Numbered from the stretch's first letter, positions 23,423 through 34,966 are shown. The stretch: DNA of 64,000 nucleotides from Nymphaea colorata (GCF_008831285.2 NC_045138.2:38617115-38681114), one strand, 5' to 3'. The notes: generated from the sequence alone by a model not told the origin. Translations and numbers: made by a program.

Positions 23423-26172
23423 AACAAGCTCTTAAAGTTCACATATGTGATCCACCTTAAGGGTTCAGATACAAATGGAAAAAGGAAAATGTGCTGAAAA
23501 ATTCCTATGTTTAGTGCTTAATTATTTCTTTCCTTCTTTTTCTGTTTGGTTAAAGTTTCCACTTGTGTGGTTATTAAAAGATGTACCTCTTTCTTATGGA
23601 TTTATCCTATTGCAATGTTCAGGATTTAGTTAAATAGGTGTACGGGTGCAGCATATCTTCATATACTGAAGGAACATATTGATTTTAAAATTGCTGTCCT
23701 TGTTTTGGTAGTTAGTAGAGATGCTAATCAATCATGCTATTTATTTGAAAGTCTGTTGTTGAATGATGCTGTTAAAAGAAATAATCTCATAAAAATAACT
23801 TGTCCACTGCAGCTGATCTTCCTGGGAATTGGATTTCTGCAGTGTTGAAGAAGATATGGTAGACAGCTTCCCATATGAAGTCCCTCAAGAGTACAATAGC
23901 ATGCCTCTTTTGAAGGGTAGAGCAACTGTGGATATGAAGGTCAAGATTAAGGATAACCCCAATATTGAGAACTGTGTGTTTCAAATAGTTCTGGATGGTT
24001 ATAATGCTCCTGTAACAGCAGGAAACTTTCTTGACCTGGTGGAACGACATTTCTATGATGGAATGGAGATACAAAGAGGTATTTTTTTTGTACTACTGTC
24101 ACATTTGAAAATAAGTTCTTGCATTGTAAGAGATAGAAAGGTGCAGATAATTGCCAATACAAAAAATCCTCTTCATATATTTGGATAGGATGAATCCATC
24201 TCTTTGTGATTTTGAACCTTTGTTTTGATACGTTGTGGTTTTATTGCAGCTGATGGTTTTGTTGTTCAAACTGGTGATCCTGAGGGGCCTGCTGAAGGTT
24301 TTATTGATCCAAGCACTGGTAAAACAAGGACAATTCCACTGGAACTAATGGCTGTTGGGGACAAGATGCCTGTTTATGGTGCAACACTAGAAGTAGGTCT
24401 CATCAATCTATAATGCTTGAAATATGAATTGACCTCATGATTACTGCGTATTTTTTGGTGCAAAATCACTTTGTGTGATCGATGTAAAACTTCATGAGAT
24501 CTTTGTCATTGAATGCTTTGGAGAAGGTAATTACAGCAGACACTCCAAAATGCATCTAAAATATGTTACTTGAGTTCCATATCATATAGCACATGCAATA
24601 AATGTTCAAGTCCCTTGTCTGTGTAGGGATAGACAAGTGAATGGGTACTTCAAGTTTTCAACCTTGGAAATTATGTCCATACATTTACCTATTTCATGTA
24701 AGATGAGGAAAGGAACTATGCATCTTTCACCGGTTGTTATGGGACCTCCTTTCCTTATTATAAAAGATCGATTATGTTGGTGGAAATTCCAGGTTCTATG
24801 TTATATTATGGTACTGCGTGATGAACGGAAAAACCTTCCTCCTTTTTGTCTAAGAATTTATCCCAAATTCAGCATTTCTGTTTAGTCTTTATTTTCTTAC
24901 CACTAATAGCATATAACCTCTCCATGTGTTTGGTTCACCCTTTGGGGGTTTCTTATAAAAGTTACTCTCACGAGAATAATGAGGGCTGGAGGTATGAGAT
25001 GCCCCTTGTGTCTCTTTGTTTCTGATTTTCTGATTGAATGAATTGCATGATGGTCACCCTGAGAACTGTAATCTGCACGTTTTCCATTATGTCGGGAAGC
25101 GTGGTTTATGAGAGGATGATTCTCGTGAGGGGGGTCAAGTAGGTGTGAGTTTAAATTCTCAAAATGCTTAAACGGCATGTGTGATAATTGTAAATATATA
25201 AATATAGGCAAGCAGCTACTGTTCAACAAATCATTTTGACCTGTAAATAAGTCATAACACTAGAATACAACTGATATGTGCCTGTTGCTCGTGAGTTTCA
25301 TGTAATGAAAATAAAATGAAAGTTATCTTCTGAAATATTTGTATAGAATTTATTCTCCACACATGTTAGCATTCCATGGGGTAATAGGATCTGTTCTACA
25401 GTAGCAGCATGTTCTTGTTATTATGCTAGTATGTGAACATGCAAATGGGTGAAACTATGCAACTATTAGGCTTCATGGTGGTCCAATGCTCAAAATCTTG
25501 CAAGTGTATACCTGGGCACAATTGATCGGACTAGTGTTATTTATCATTGTGAACTAAATAAACCTAGGATGTTTGCTCCAGGATCCCCTTGGTAGGTCCG
25601 TCATTAGAAAAGGTGAAAAAAAAAAGTGAAGAAGTGCGTCGTTACATGTAAAGGTTTCATCTTAAAATAGTTAGTGCTGGTGCTAGTGAATGCTTTTGGA
25701 TTTCTGAACGGTATATGAATTGACTTGATTGTTGACTTCCTGTAGGAGCTTGGACGATACAAGGCACAAACAAAACTTCCATTTAATGCATTTGGAACAA
25801 TGGCAATGGCTCGTGAGGTAAGTCCTCACGCAATTTTCAATTTTCTAATATTCTTTACTCTGATCACCTGCTCTCTGTGAATTTCAGAAAAAGTTTTTCT
25901 GTTTGTATAAATGTTTGGCCACAACTTTGGTAAATGTGTTGCAGGAATTCGAGAACGACTCTGCTTCAAGCCAAGTATTTTGGCTACTAAAAGAAAGTGA
26001 GCTCACTCCGAGCAATGCCAACATATTAGATGGGAGATATTCAGTGTTTGGATATGTCACAGACAATCAAGATTATTTGGCTGATCTTAAGGTAGGTGAT
26101 GTCATAGAGTCAATGCAAGTTGTATCTGGTCTCGAAAACCTTGTCAATCCTAGCTATAAGATTGCAGGATAA
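20583..26172 (+). CDS. CYP38: Peptidyl-prolyl isomerase-like protein CYP38/TLP40, chloroplast thylakoid lumen
   Basis: Lumenal multidomain cyclophilin that helps photosystem II assembly and repair; the Arabidopsis protein is reported to act as a folding/assembly factor rather than an active isomerase. Eight coding exons: 20583-20718, 20853-20980, 21524-21817, 22006-22205, 23843-24078, 24250-24392, 25746-25817, 25945-26172. They total 478 residues (Arabidopsis about 437); all junctions preserve frame. The end of exon 2 is uncertain: a donor at 20996 would add five residues. Exons 1-2 encode a chloroplast transit peptide. Exon 3 starts with a hydrophobic thylakoid-transfer segment ending in SPAYA. 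Next comes the helical domain ([42 protein letters not shown]). From about residue 256 follows the cyclophilin domain ([62 protein letters not shown]) to the typical end [15 protein letters not shown]. Confidence 0.95.
22418..22603 (+). other. Open reading stretch inside CYP38 intron 4
   Basis: A 61-codon open stretch begins directly after a CAG acceptor-like trinucleotide and ends at TAG. It starts [20 protein letters not shown], contains [19 protein letters not shown] and ends MIAAMFPVY. Composition looks protein-like, but I do not recognise it and CYP38 proteins have nothing at this point. A possible donor (GTATAT, 22595) would make a 177-bp cassette. If spliced into CYP38 the phase-2 junction would read it in another frame with an early stop, so it would act as a poison exon. 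Confidence 0.25.
23387..23420. repeat. AT microsatellite, CYP38 intron 4
   Basis: Uninterrupted run of about 17 TA/AT units in the 1.6 kb fourth intron. Confidence 0.85.
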
Positions 26173-26498
26173 GATCTGCAATCAATATTCTTTATTTCGT
26201 TGAGGGTCCCCATAGGCCAATCTCAACACATCGGCTGTGTAATTTCCTTTGAGCTTGATTCATCTTGTGTAATCTACTGCCTCACCACCCAGCATGGAGC
26301 AGCATGACTTGGTTTTGATTTGTCTAACTATCAAGGAGGTCATGAATCTTAAGAACACTAGCTTAGCTTGTATCTATGAAGAAGTTATGTCTCTCTCTCT
26401 TTTTCTGTACCAACCACCTGATTGTCCATGGGTCTCTGGATGTTTAAATGGTAGAATATATTTGCAAATGGTTTTAGTAGTATTCCTTTCATGTCTTT

Positions 26499-26504
26499 AA
26501 TAAA
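26499..26504 (+). terminator. Putative CYP38 polyadenylation signal
   Basis: AATAAA lies 327 bp after the CYP38 stop codon, a plausible 3' UTR length. It is a consensus match only; plant signals are often degenerate. Confidence 0.35.
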
Positions 26505-26509
26505 AGCGT

Positions 26510-28311
26510 TCGTGAGAGAAAACAACAAGCAAAAAATGGTTAAGAATCAAGATGGATTTTTACACCTTAATGCTCATTTCTCTTTTTCTGTTGGAACTTC
26601 ATGCTTCATGTTGTGGGACACACGCTGGTGTGGTTCCATGGGCAGTCTTTCTTCAAGTGCATGGAATTTTCCCTATAAGTAATCATAACAAGCTTTAACC
26701 GCAACCGCCAAAGCAATTGTTTTTGTATGTACCCTTTAGCTGCAAAAACCTGTTGGGATTCGATCTTTTTTCAAATTTTTGGGTTCATAGTGACGCACTA
26801 TAATTACTGGTTTACAATATTGGTCATATGCATATTATATTCTTTATAACTTTTAAGATTCAAAATTTTGAATAAGCCCCACCAGTAAGCCTTGTAAGGA
26901 CAATGTCCCGAAAAAACTTAAGCAGCTGAATGGCAAGGCTGATGCTTCATAAGGGCTGAAGCTAGTGAGTGAGTTGAAAAAGAATATTTTGAAGAATAAA
27001 AAACTACTCTCTCTCTCTCTTTACACACACACACACACGTGTAACATGGAACTACTGTGAATCCCGATAAAGTTTCATCTTTGTGTCACCAAACTCCAGG
27101 ATATGAGGCTGTGTATGCCTTCTTCTGAGTGTTTGTAGTATCATTCTGTCTCTGCTCGTATCTGTTGATGCACATTGGACCATTATCATGTAATTGAAAC
27201 AATAAGAGACTATTTTTTAACTGGAACACTGTATCTGTGTTTCATGAATATGTTCGAAAGGTTATGGCAGATTCACATAACACTAGAATCCAATGTTTCA
27301 TATACAGATTCATATAACACTAACATAACATGTCTATTATCAAATGCCCCTAAAGAAACCAAACCCCACTCGGAACATGCTAATATAAGGCCGGTATCAT
27401 TGGCCTATATTCGTGCTACAGTCCCATATCGGCTGATACATTAATAATACAACAAAATAACAATGACAGTAATAATAATAGTATAATAACCAAGTTTTAG
27501 TTTGTACTTGATCTGCTAAGGCTGATACTAACGACCCAACTTGGCATTTTCTGATGAGCCTGTCGACATGTGTTCCTTTCACAGTTTGACAAGTGCAACG
27601 CCACAATCATTGGGTCTAGGGATGCAAATGAATCGAATCTGTCATTTTTCAGCCGATATTAGGTTTGCTTCTGACCTGACCTGACCTCTAATGCAGCTAA
27701 GTAAGCTGTTTTCGAGTCCAACACTCCGTATTCTTACTACTTATAAAACACACGACAAATGAAGAATTTGGTTCTCAACTAGATCCATATCATTTTCTAT
27801 ACGTGATTCACGTGTATAACCCCTTAATAAGATGATACAAAATATGTCATTTCAAAACAGTGGTAGAGGCTTCTTTGGTTTGGTATGACCAATTGCGGCA
27901 TTGCCCACATCAATCCACATAAGAGAAACCTTATTTTATATATTGATATCTCATTAATGGGTGGAGTTCAAGTTCAACATTGAACAAATGCTAATTTCCG
28001 GCTTATAAAGTTTTTATGGCAAATTTCAATCTTCCTTCCTTCCATACAATTGCTTTTTGACATAAGAACTTAAGTCACGACAATCTTTTGTGGTTGAAAC
28101 AAACGGGAACTTACGGCTTTAGGAATTTCATCTTAAAGTTTTAGATTAGTTGGATCCTGCGTGCGGCTGCTAATGCACCATTCGGTCATCCTTAACGTGG
28201 TATTTGTTTTTAATAGAAAAAAACCACATAATTCACATAGATTAAGTATATTTATCATACTTTTACAAGATTACACGAAGAAACTTGGATAAATAGTTCT
28301 TGTTAATATTA
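26510..28311. other. Intergenic stretch downstream of CYP38
   Basis: No gene is supported. It contains a CT run (27008-27021) followed by a CA run (27025-27038) and a short TAA/AAT-rich patch near 27.45 kb. Confidence 0.5.
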
Positions 28312-28558
28312 GCGGCTAATAGGGCTGCACAACGAGGCGAGCCAACTCGAGCTCAACTCGAGCTCGAGCTTGACTTATTTATAAACGAGTCGAGTTGGAG
28401 CTGAAAGTTAAACTAGAATCAATAAACGAGTCCAGTTCGAGTTGCAAGAACTGAACTCGACTCGGTATATTAAATAAATTGAATTGAATGAACCGGTTCG
28501 AGAAACCGGTTCAAAATTCTTTTCATTCCGCCATTCGTTCTCCACTCACCGTCTGCTC

Positions 28559-28722
28559 TCTCTCTTCCGCTGGACTGCTGCTCTCAGCCTCTCACCCCTT
28601 CCGCTGGACCGCCGTTGCTGCCCTCTCTCGCCGTTTGCTTTCTCTCTTCCGCTGGACTGCTGCTCTCGCCGCTTCTGCTGGACCGCCGTTGCTGCCCTCT
28701 CTCGCTACTGCTGCCTCAGACG
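28559..28722. repeat. 82-bp tandem duplication in the hAT-like element
   Basis: TCTCTCTTCCGCTGGACTGC occurs at 28559 and again at 28641 (period 82 bp), each followed by GCTGGACCGCCGTTGCTGCC. The unit is CT-rich and lies in what would be the element's 5' leader. Confidence 0.75.
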
Positions 28723-29929
28723 CTGCGACGCACCTGCTCCCTTCACGCCAGGAACCAAGTAAGATGTTTTTATTGTAGTGTCGATCTTTTGAGATTTTTT
28801 TTGGTGGATTTGTAGATTTTCTTACGGCTGTCTGTTCTTCCTTTGGACATTATATTGTTTAGAATCGTGCTTCTTGCTACCTTTCCCCTTCTCTCGCTGC
28901 TGCTGCCTCACAGCCTCAGAGGCGTCCCTCTCGCTCTTGCTGGACTCCTGCTCCCGCCTTCACGTACCCCTTCAGCCTTTCTTTCATCTTCTCCTTGGTT
29001 GTTCTTCTTCTTCCTCCTCCTCCCAACTGATTTTGCCCAAATGCTGCCAGAAATCACTGCTGCTGCCTGCTGCCTTCTCTTGCCGCTGTTGCCTCAGACG
29101 CCATCAACGCTTGCATTTCATATCCAGTACGTTTTGATTCCTTCCTTTATATCATATATGTGGAGGCTTAAGAGGTTTACTCTTTCATATCCAGTACGTT
29201 TTTCAGATGATTACTCTTTTAAGAGGTTTACTATATATGCATATTAAGTGTTTGTTTAATTTCTTATGAAATTCATGTGGAGGTGAAGTCTACCTCACAT
29301 TTTCTTCCCGTCAACAGAACTTTTCCCTTCTATATGCAAGCATAGTAAAAGTCATCTAACCTGCCTGTCTTATAGCCACTTTCATTTGTTGGTATGACTA
29401 TTGTGAGTATGTGAATGCACATATGATGTTATTCTTTATTGCGCCATCACGTGAGTAAAACATCATCATAGCATGTCCAAGTTGAGGCTTCTTTATTGTG
29501 AATATGTAAAAACAAAATAATAGTTCAGAACAGTAATGTCCGACCATCTCTGCCCTATCTACAAGAGGCAGCAACGTTTTCTCTGCTTGATCAAGTGAAT
29601 GCTAAACCAACGATAGGAAGGGGGAGAGAGAGAGAGAGAGAAGGCATATGGGTTTCAGCTGGCGTGTGCCACCAGTGGCTTGGCTGGTAGACAGATGTGG
29701 CATGAGAAGGGGACTGCATCTTTGTCAACCCAAAACCTTAAACCTCTAAAGACAAGATAACAGGTTGCGTTTGATGGGTGGCTGGACCATTTCTCAGAAA
29801 CTAGGAACGAGAATTCCAGAATTTTGATTATTTTGTGTTGCGCAATGACATTGAAATTGGTTTTGAAAAGTACGAAGGTGGTTTAGGAAATCCGACTCAT
29901 GATGCACAAATGCTAAGGCTGTTCAGCAA

Positions 29930-30300
29930 TCTGAGGCCATTATCTCTTTGTAGTTTTCTTTATAAGATCATTTTTAAGGTGTTAATTATCGATTTAAAAT
30001 TGTGTTGAGCATAATTATAATCATAGAACAGAGTGCTTTTCTCCTTGGAAGAAGTTGATTTGATAATGTTATTAGAGCTTATGAAACTGTCTAATCTCTT
30101 AGCATGGATAAAACTGGGGGAATTCGCTTGAAGCTGGACATTAATAAGGCATATGATAAAGTAAACTAGGACAATGGGCTAGGGCTTTTGGAATTTTCAA
30201 AGAAATGGTCAGATGAAGTGATGGCTTATGTCTTTTCAGCCTCAATGTCTATTACGGTGAATAGTTAAGTGGGTTCATGTTTTGACAATAGCATTAATAT
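29930..30300 (+). mobile_element. LINE (non-LTR) reverse-transcriptase relic
   Basis: Plus-strand translation in pieces gives the ordered RT landmarks of plant L1-type LINEs. NLRPLSLCSFLYKIIFKVL corresponds to the RPISL-LYKIIAKVL block, EQSAFLLGRS-FDNVIRAYE to the QSAF-GR-DN-AHE block, and GGIRLKLDINKAYDKVN to the LKLD-KAYDRVNW block, followed by FSASMSITVNS. Several stop codons and frame changes break it, and the W after KVN is replaced by a stop. It is an inactive fragment with neither the endonuclease nor the catalytic YxDD region. Confidence 0.75.
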
Positions 30301-30680
30301 TAATGGAACATTTAATAAATGGGGAAGTTGGTTGGCTGCCACTATAGCTTCTCTTATCAAGGGAATCAGATAACGATGTGCAGACTTGGTTTCTTTGTGG
30401 CTAACAGCAGCATGATGATGTATGTGCAGACTTGGTTTTTGATTTGGCTACTCTCAACCTTCACTTTATAATCTTTGATCTGGCATCTCAACAATGTTTA
30501 TAAAAGGAAGCCTTGTTATTACTAAAGTATCAATCCCTATCAAACCATTGAATGTGTTTTGTTTCATATCTCTCTGTGCAGATACTGTGTGTTCCTATTC
30601 TTTGAGATAAGGCATGCTTTTACCTGTTTTTGTTAGTTCCAATACCATTAATGAACAATATTTTGCATCATGCACTATTG

Positions 30681-30683
<3 letters not shown>

Positions 30684-30742
<59 letters not shown>
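30684..30742. repeat. AT microsatellite
   Basis: Nearly pure AT run of about 59 bp with one GT interruption, inside the truncated hAT-like element. Confidence 0.85.
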
Positions 30743-30743
<1 letters not shown>

Positions 30744-31819
30744 GATGATCTGCTATGTAATGTATTTGCTTATTTTTTGTTTGTGCGTTGTTGTTGGTTG
30801 CATGTCTTTAATTCTTTCTTATTTTAATTTGTTTTTACGAAAGAAGCATTGTGAATTTAAGAAATGCACTATATAACTTTAGGTAATTATTGTATTACAA
30901 ATTAGTCCTTTTATCTACAGAAGAAGAATGTTTTCACCGAGAGAAAATACTATTAGTAAAGACAAACAAGTATTATGCAGTTCAGGAGCAGGTTCAACAG
31001 AACCACATAATGTAGGAAGCTCTACACAACAGTCTATAACTCATGACAGTTTAAATTCTACTAATACAAGGTCTGTTGAAAATGAGGATGTAACTGTGGG
31101 TGGTATGAAAAGACAAAGAGCAAGAACTTGTTCAATTTGGGATAAAAACCTTTCTGATCAAGCTTTTGCAACTCAAGATAAGATTATAATAATATCAGAA
31201 CAAGTCTATGCTTAAGCCAACGAATGAAACTTGTATACCATATATATATATGACCTCACTAAGACCAAAACTGAAAAGATATGTCCCGAAATTAGTTTGA
31301 CGGATGTATCATATGCATGTTCATTTGTATTACGTGTGGCGAAATAGCAAAGGATACTGTACGAACTGGTTATATTCTATGAGACAGACTTGGTGGAAAA
31401 AGGGGTCTGGACTCCAAACACACTTTTTCTATTTTGAGCTTTAAAAGCCCCAAACGACTGACTACAACACACTCTTCAGAGCAGAATGTGAGGGAGCTCT
31501 TGTATGTTTGAGGAGAAAAACATTGATTAGGGGCCAATTTCATGTACGGAAGACTGATGTCATATTGAAACTTGAAAGTACAGGACTTTCACAAGTTTCA
31601 TCATCAATGGTATAAAATTGTTAACCATTAGTGTAGATTTTGTTTTAGAAAATCTTAGTTAAATGACTGTCATATATATTTTCTTGGCAATATTATGACA
31701 CACTCAACAATGGCTGAACTTTTTGGAAGATCTGATGATCTTGCACATCAATGTTCTTAGACAGGCATGACCAAAAGAATTGCAATATACATACATATAT
31801 AAATGTATATAGAGTGAGT

Positions 31820-32048
31820 GAACGATGACTTTGGTTATCTAAAGTCACGCAACCATCTTACCAGTGCCGCCATCTAAAGCAGATGAATGGTAGAGAGAAA
31901 AATAAAGAGAAAAAGGTATAAACTAATATTAGATGATGAAAATGCCCCTCACCTCTTTATCGGTGTTTTTCTCTTAATTGTCCATCATGTTGAATTAGAT
32001 GACCCATATTAGATAGCTAGGTGACTCTGAAAGCCAGAGTCATCATTC
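31820..32048. mobile_element. Foldback MITE in the left arm
   Basis: A roughly 229-bp unit has terminal inverted repeats (GAACGATGACTTTGG at the left; GAATGATGACTCTGG when the right end is reverse complemented). Each end is itself a small palindrome (TGACTTT...AAAGTCA and TGACTCTG...CAGAGTCA). The same unit sits in the right arm at 36413-36641, so it inserted before the duplication. Confidence 0.5.
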
Positions 32049-32350
32049 AATTTACCGATGTATTTATGGTATAAACTCTCATAGTTCATACTTTTAAGTT
32101 GCATCTGATTGGCCAACTAGATGGCAACCCATCCTGTGTGCCACCATGCATTTACATGAAAAATATTACACCAAAACTTTACGAACTATTGCAGAGGAGT
32201 TCATGCAGACGTAGCCAAGGCTTGCAATTGACAATCTAAAGCTACTTTTGCCAAATATTATAATTCCAAAAATCAAGAAGATACATTAAAAATCTGATAG
32301 TCTTTGGTTCTAAAATGGGGCTGTTGCAGCAGAAGCATCAACATCGGAAG

Positions 32351-32683
32351 TTATATGACTATATTAAGGAGGTTGGTTCTTGCCTTGTAGACTTGATGAG
32401 CAATGGGTACAAATTCAGGGATGAGCAACCCATTGTCAGGTGGTTCAAGGGTCCTACAGGGGTTCAACTTCCTTGCTTCTTTCTCCAATTTTGCCCTCTG
32501 TATAAGCACTTTCACGGGGGTTGGATATGACTTCCTTTTAGATTTGTCCCTAGCTGGCCTAGGAAGGTCAACATAGGCCAGATCCTTGTGGGTATCTGAT
32601 GAAAAGAAAGATCGAAAATACAGGAAAAGCCTTCCTCTCGTGCTTGCAATCTTTTGAGAGGACCACATATAGTAGTATCTCAT
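32351..32683 (-). pseudogene. Inverted, truncated copy of APO3 exon 1
   Basis: Minus-strand reading frame of 110 residues nearly identical to the first exon of APO3: same mitochondrial presequence (MRYYYMWSSQKIASTRGRLF) and same APO N-terminal region (LAYVDLPRPARDKSKRK, LIQRAKLEKEARKLNPCRTL, LEPPDNGLLIPEFVPI). It departs from APO3 after ARTNLL, where a deletion fuses the exon to intron sequence and adds NIVI before a stop. Both cysteine motifs and the second exon are absent, so it cannot make an APO protein. The frame is still open, which argues for a recent event. Its promoter-side sequence is also duplicated, so transcription antisense to the locus is conceivable. Confidence 0.92.
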
Positions 32684-33128
32684 CTGTGACTTGCAAAATC
32701 AATTTCTTATCATCAGATATCCTCTTAGAACTCAAAAGCATAAACTGGAAGGTTAAACTTCTCAATTTCATTTATCATTTAATGAAATGGAAATGCCACT
32801 GCTGAGAAACACAAAAAGAATAGATTCCAAGACTCCGTTTAAGTCGTGCATGCAAAAAATCACATAAGGAACACAAAAGTATAATATGCAAGCACATACG
32901 ACAGAACCAACAGAATAGTATTTAAGACACAAGAAAATTATTCTAATCTTATTTCCCCGACAGCCCGACATAGGCTCTAGAAAACGATCAATGGGCTTAT
33001 AGGCTTCCAGCACAACACAAGAATATATTCATGCTTTTGCTTCTTTGAACTACTACACAAATTGCGGAAACACTCACAGGTTTTAAGCATGCAGATGCAG
33101 ACGCAAGTTTGTGGTTCTCATGGACAAG

Positions 33129-33794
33129 CACAGAAGTAGATGCCGATGTAGCAGGAGGAGAATAAACAACAGATGGATGATCAAGTCTCTGCTATGAAAT
33201 GAAAAGGAAAGGCTTAGTGAGGTAGACGAGGTTTTAGTGGATTGTCTCCCGTTTCCCTCTCTCTTCGTGATCGGCAATTCCTAGCCCCCGCAATCTCGTT
33301 CAACTGTCCTTGTTGGTTTGGAGATCTTCTATATTAATTTTGTATTGTATCTTGAGATTCTGATTCTATGCTTCTGAGTCCACCTGCGTGGTCTTCGCTC
33401 TAGTGCAGACTGTGATTTTCTTGCCGGAACTTCATCTAAGTTCATTGTTTCATGCTTTGTAGGTTGGAAATTAGTTCTAAGAAAGAGCTAAAATTCATTG
33501 CTAGGGTGGTTTAGTTTTAATTTTCTGTCACAATGCTGATGTAGAAATTACGATAATTAGCCACATGCTCTTCAGTTACTCTGAAAATTTTGTGCCATCT
33601 GCAGTGGAATTTGGCCGAACGTTGGTAGACATGCTCGCACGACAATGGCTTTTTGTTACCTCGATGAAGATTGGTGAACGATAGTTACGAGTTCTAAAGA
33701 TTGATGAACGAGAAGGCTTTAGCGTTACTTTCTTCTAGTTGTAGACTAGAGGGAATCAGCCCAGCTCCATTAGATTCGCTAAGTTTACTCAATT
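33129..33794. other. Spacer between the inverted-repeat arms; possible APO3 promoter/leader
   Basis: About 666 bp of unique sequence between the two arms. It contains a CT-rich patch (33253-33268) and an intron-acceptor-like TTTGTAG near 33.46 kb, and could hold the APO3 promoter and a 5' untranslated exon. It could equally serve the antisense copy on the left. No reading frame is supported. Confidence 0.3.
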
Positions 33795-34557
33795 CTTGTC
33801 CATGAGAACCACAAACTTGCGTATGCATCTGCATGCTTAAAACCTGTGAGTGTTTCCGCAATTTGTGTAGTAGTTCAAAGAAGCAAAAGCATGAATATAT
33901 TCTTGTGTTGTGCTGGAGGCCTGTAAGCCCATTGATCGTTTTCTGGAGCCTATGTCGGGCTGCCGGGGAAATAAGATTCGAATAATTTTCTTGTGTCTTA
34001 AATATTATTCTTCTGATTTATAGGATTTTAGGCACTGAACGTGATCTAGTTATATGGCAATGAAGGGAAGCCTCATTTGTACGATTTGAAAAAATATGCA
34101 ACGTACAAAGTTCTTGATTGAGTGGTAAATTAGTAACATATAGTTATGCCTATCAAAAGTTTGTCGAAACGCGCAACGAATCTCTGGCTTCAAGGACCAA
34201 GTGTGGTAGGCTACTAGCTTAATGCTTCTTTGCTAGGATGAATTGTGCATTTTTTTTGTAACTCTTATATATGGTTTCCAGAAACTGTACTCACATAGCA
34301 ATTCAATGTTGTAAAAAGCGTATTGTAAGCCGTATCGGTCTGGCATTAAGATACGCTGTATCGTAAAATATCGTAACGTATCGTAACCGTATCGTTTTTT
34401 TTAATAAATCAGAAAAAATAGGAAAAAAATTGAAAAAAAATCAGTAAAAAACAAGAATAATATGTTCTTCATGAAAAACACATAGATTTATAAGCCATAA
34501 GGTCCATAAGTCTATGAGATACCACATCAAAAAACAAGTTTTAGATGTTATGTATTA

Positions 34558-34743
34558 CATCAGATACCCACAAGGATCTGGCCTATGTTGACCTTCCTAG
34601 GCCAGCTATGGACAAATCTAAAAGGAAGCCATATCCAACCCCCGTGAAAGTGCTTATACAGAGGTCAAAATTGGAGAAAGAAGCAAGGAAGCTGAACCCC
34701 TGTAGGACCCTTGAACCACCTGACAATGGGTTGCTCATCCCTG
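34558..34743 (+). pseudogene. Partial third copy of APO3 exon 1
   Basis: 186 bp matching 35054-35238 of the real exon in the same orientation: SDTHKDLAYVDLPRPAMDK through LEPPDNGLLIP, then unrelated sequence and a stop. It lacks the presequence and everything after the APO N-terminal block. Two residues (LAYVDL and TPVKVL) agree with the inverted left-arm copy rather than with the functional gene (LSYVDL, TPMKVL). Confidence 0.9.
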
Positions 34744-34966
34744 TTTTGTCGTATGTGCTTGCATATTATACTTTTGTGTTCCTTTTGTGATTTTTTGCAT
34801 GCACGACTTAAACGGAGTCTTGGAATCTATTCTTTTTGTGTTTCTCAGCAGTGTCGTTTCCATTTCATTAAATGATAAATGAAATTGAGAAGTTTTATCT
34901 TTCAGTTTATGCTTTTGAGTTTTAAGAGGATATCTGATGATAAGAAATTGATTTTGCAAGTCACAG

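Larger units (their letters stand above)
28320..31143 (+). mobile_element. Truncated hAT-superfamily element (5' end and transposase N-terminus)
   Basis: The left end reads TAGGGCTGCAC and leads into repeated CGAGCTCGAGCT motifs, typical of one group of plant hAT elements; the adjacent GCGGCTAA (28312-28319) could be one copy of an 8-bp target duplication. A reading frame opening at 30928 has the Ser/Thr/Asn-rich start and a basic KRQRART block followed by CSIWD, as at the start of a hAT BED zinc finger. It is cut off at 31143, where the APO3 inverted-repeat arm begins, and no right terminus is seen. The interior holds a LINE relic (29.9-30.3 kb) and an AT microsatellite. The superfamily call is inference from motifs. 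Confidence 0.4.
31144..33128 (-). repeat. Left arm of the APO3 inverted duplication
   Basis: This arm is the reverse complement of much of 33795-37319. Aligned by eye, 31144-32366 pairs with 36094-37319 (APO3 intron). 32373-32683 pairs with 34967-35284 (APO3 exon 1). 32684-32895 pairs with 34745-34966, and about 32900-33128 with 33795-34022 (upstream of exon 1). Similarity is high throughout, with scattered single-base changes. The left arm lacks the 810 bp matching 35285-36094; the join shares a CTT at both edges. The outer end cuts into a hAT-like reading frame. Confidence 0.93.

Noticed and set aside
28484-29247. Overlapping 66-134-codon frames rich in Leu, Ser and Pro
   Set aside because: They arise from the CT-rich tandem-repeat region of the hAT-like element in several frames at once; no consistent protein.
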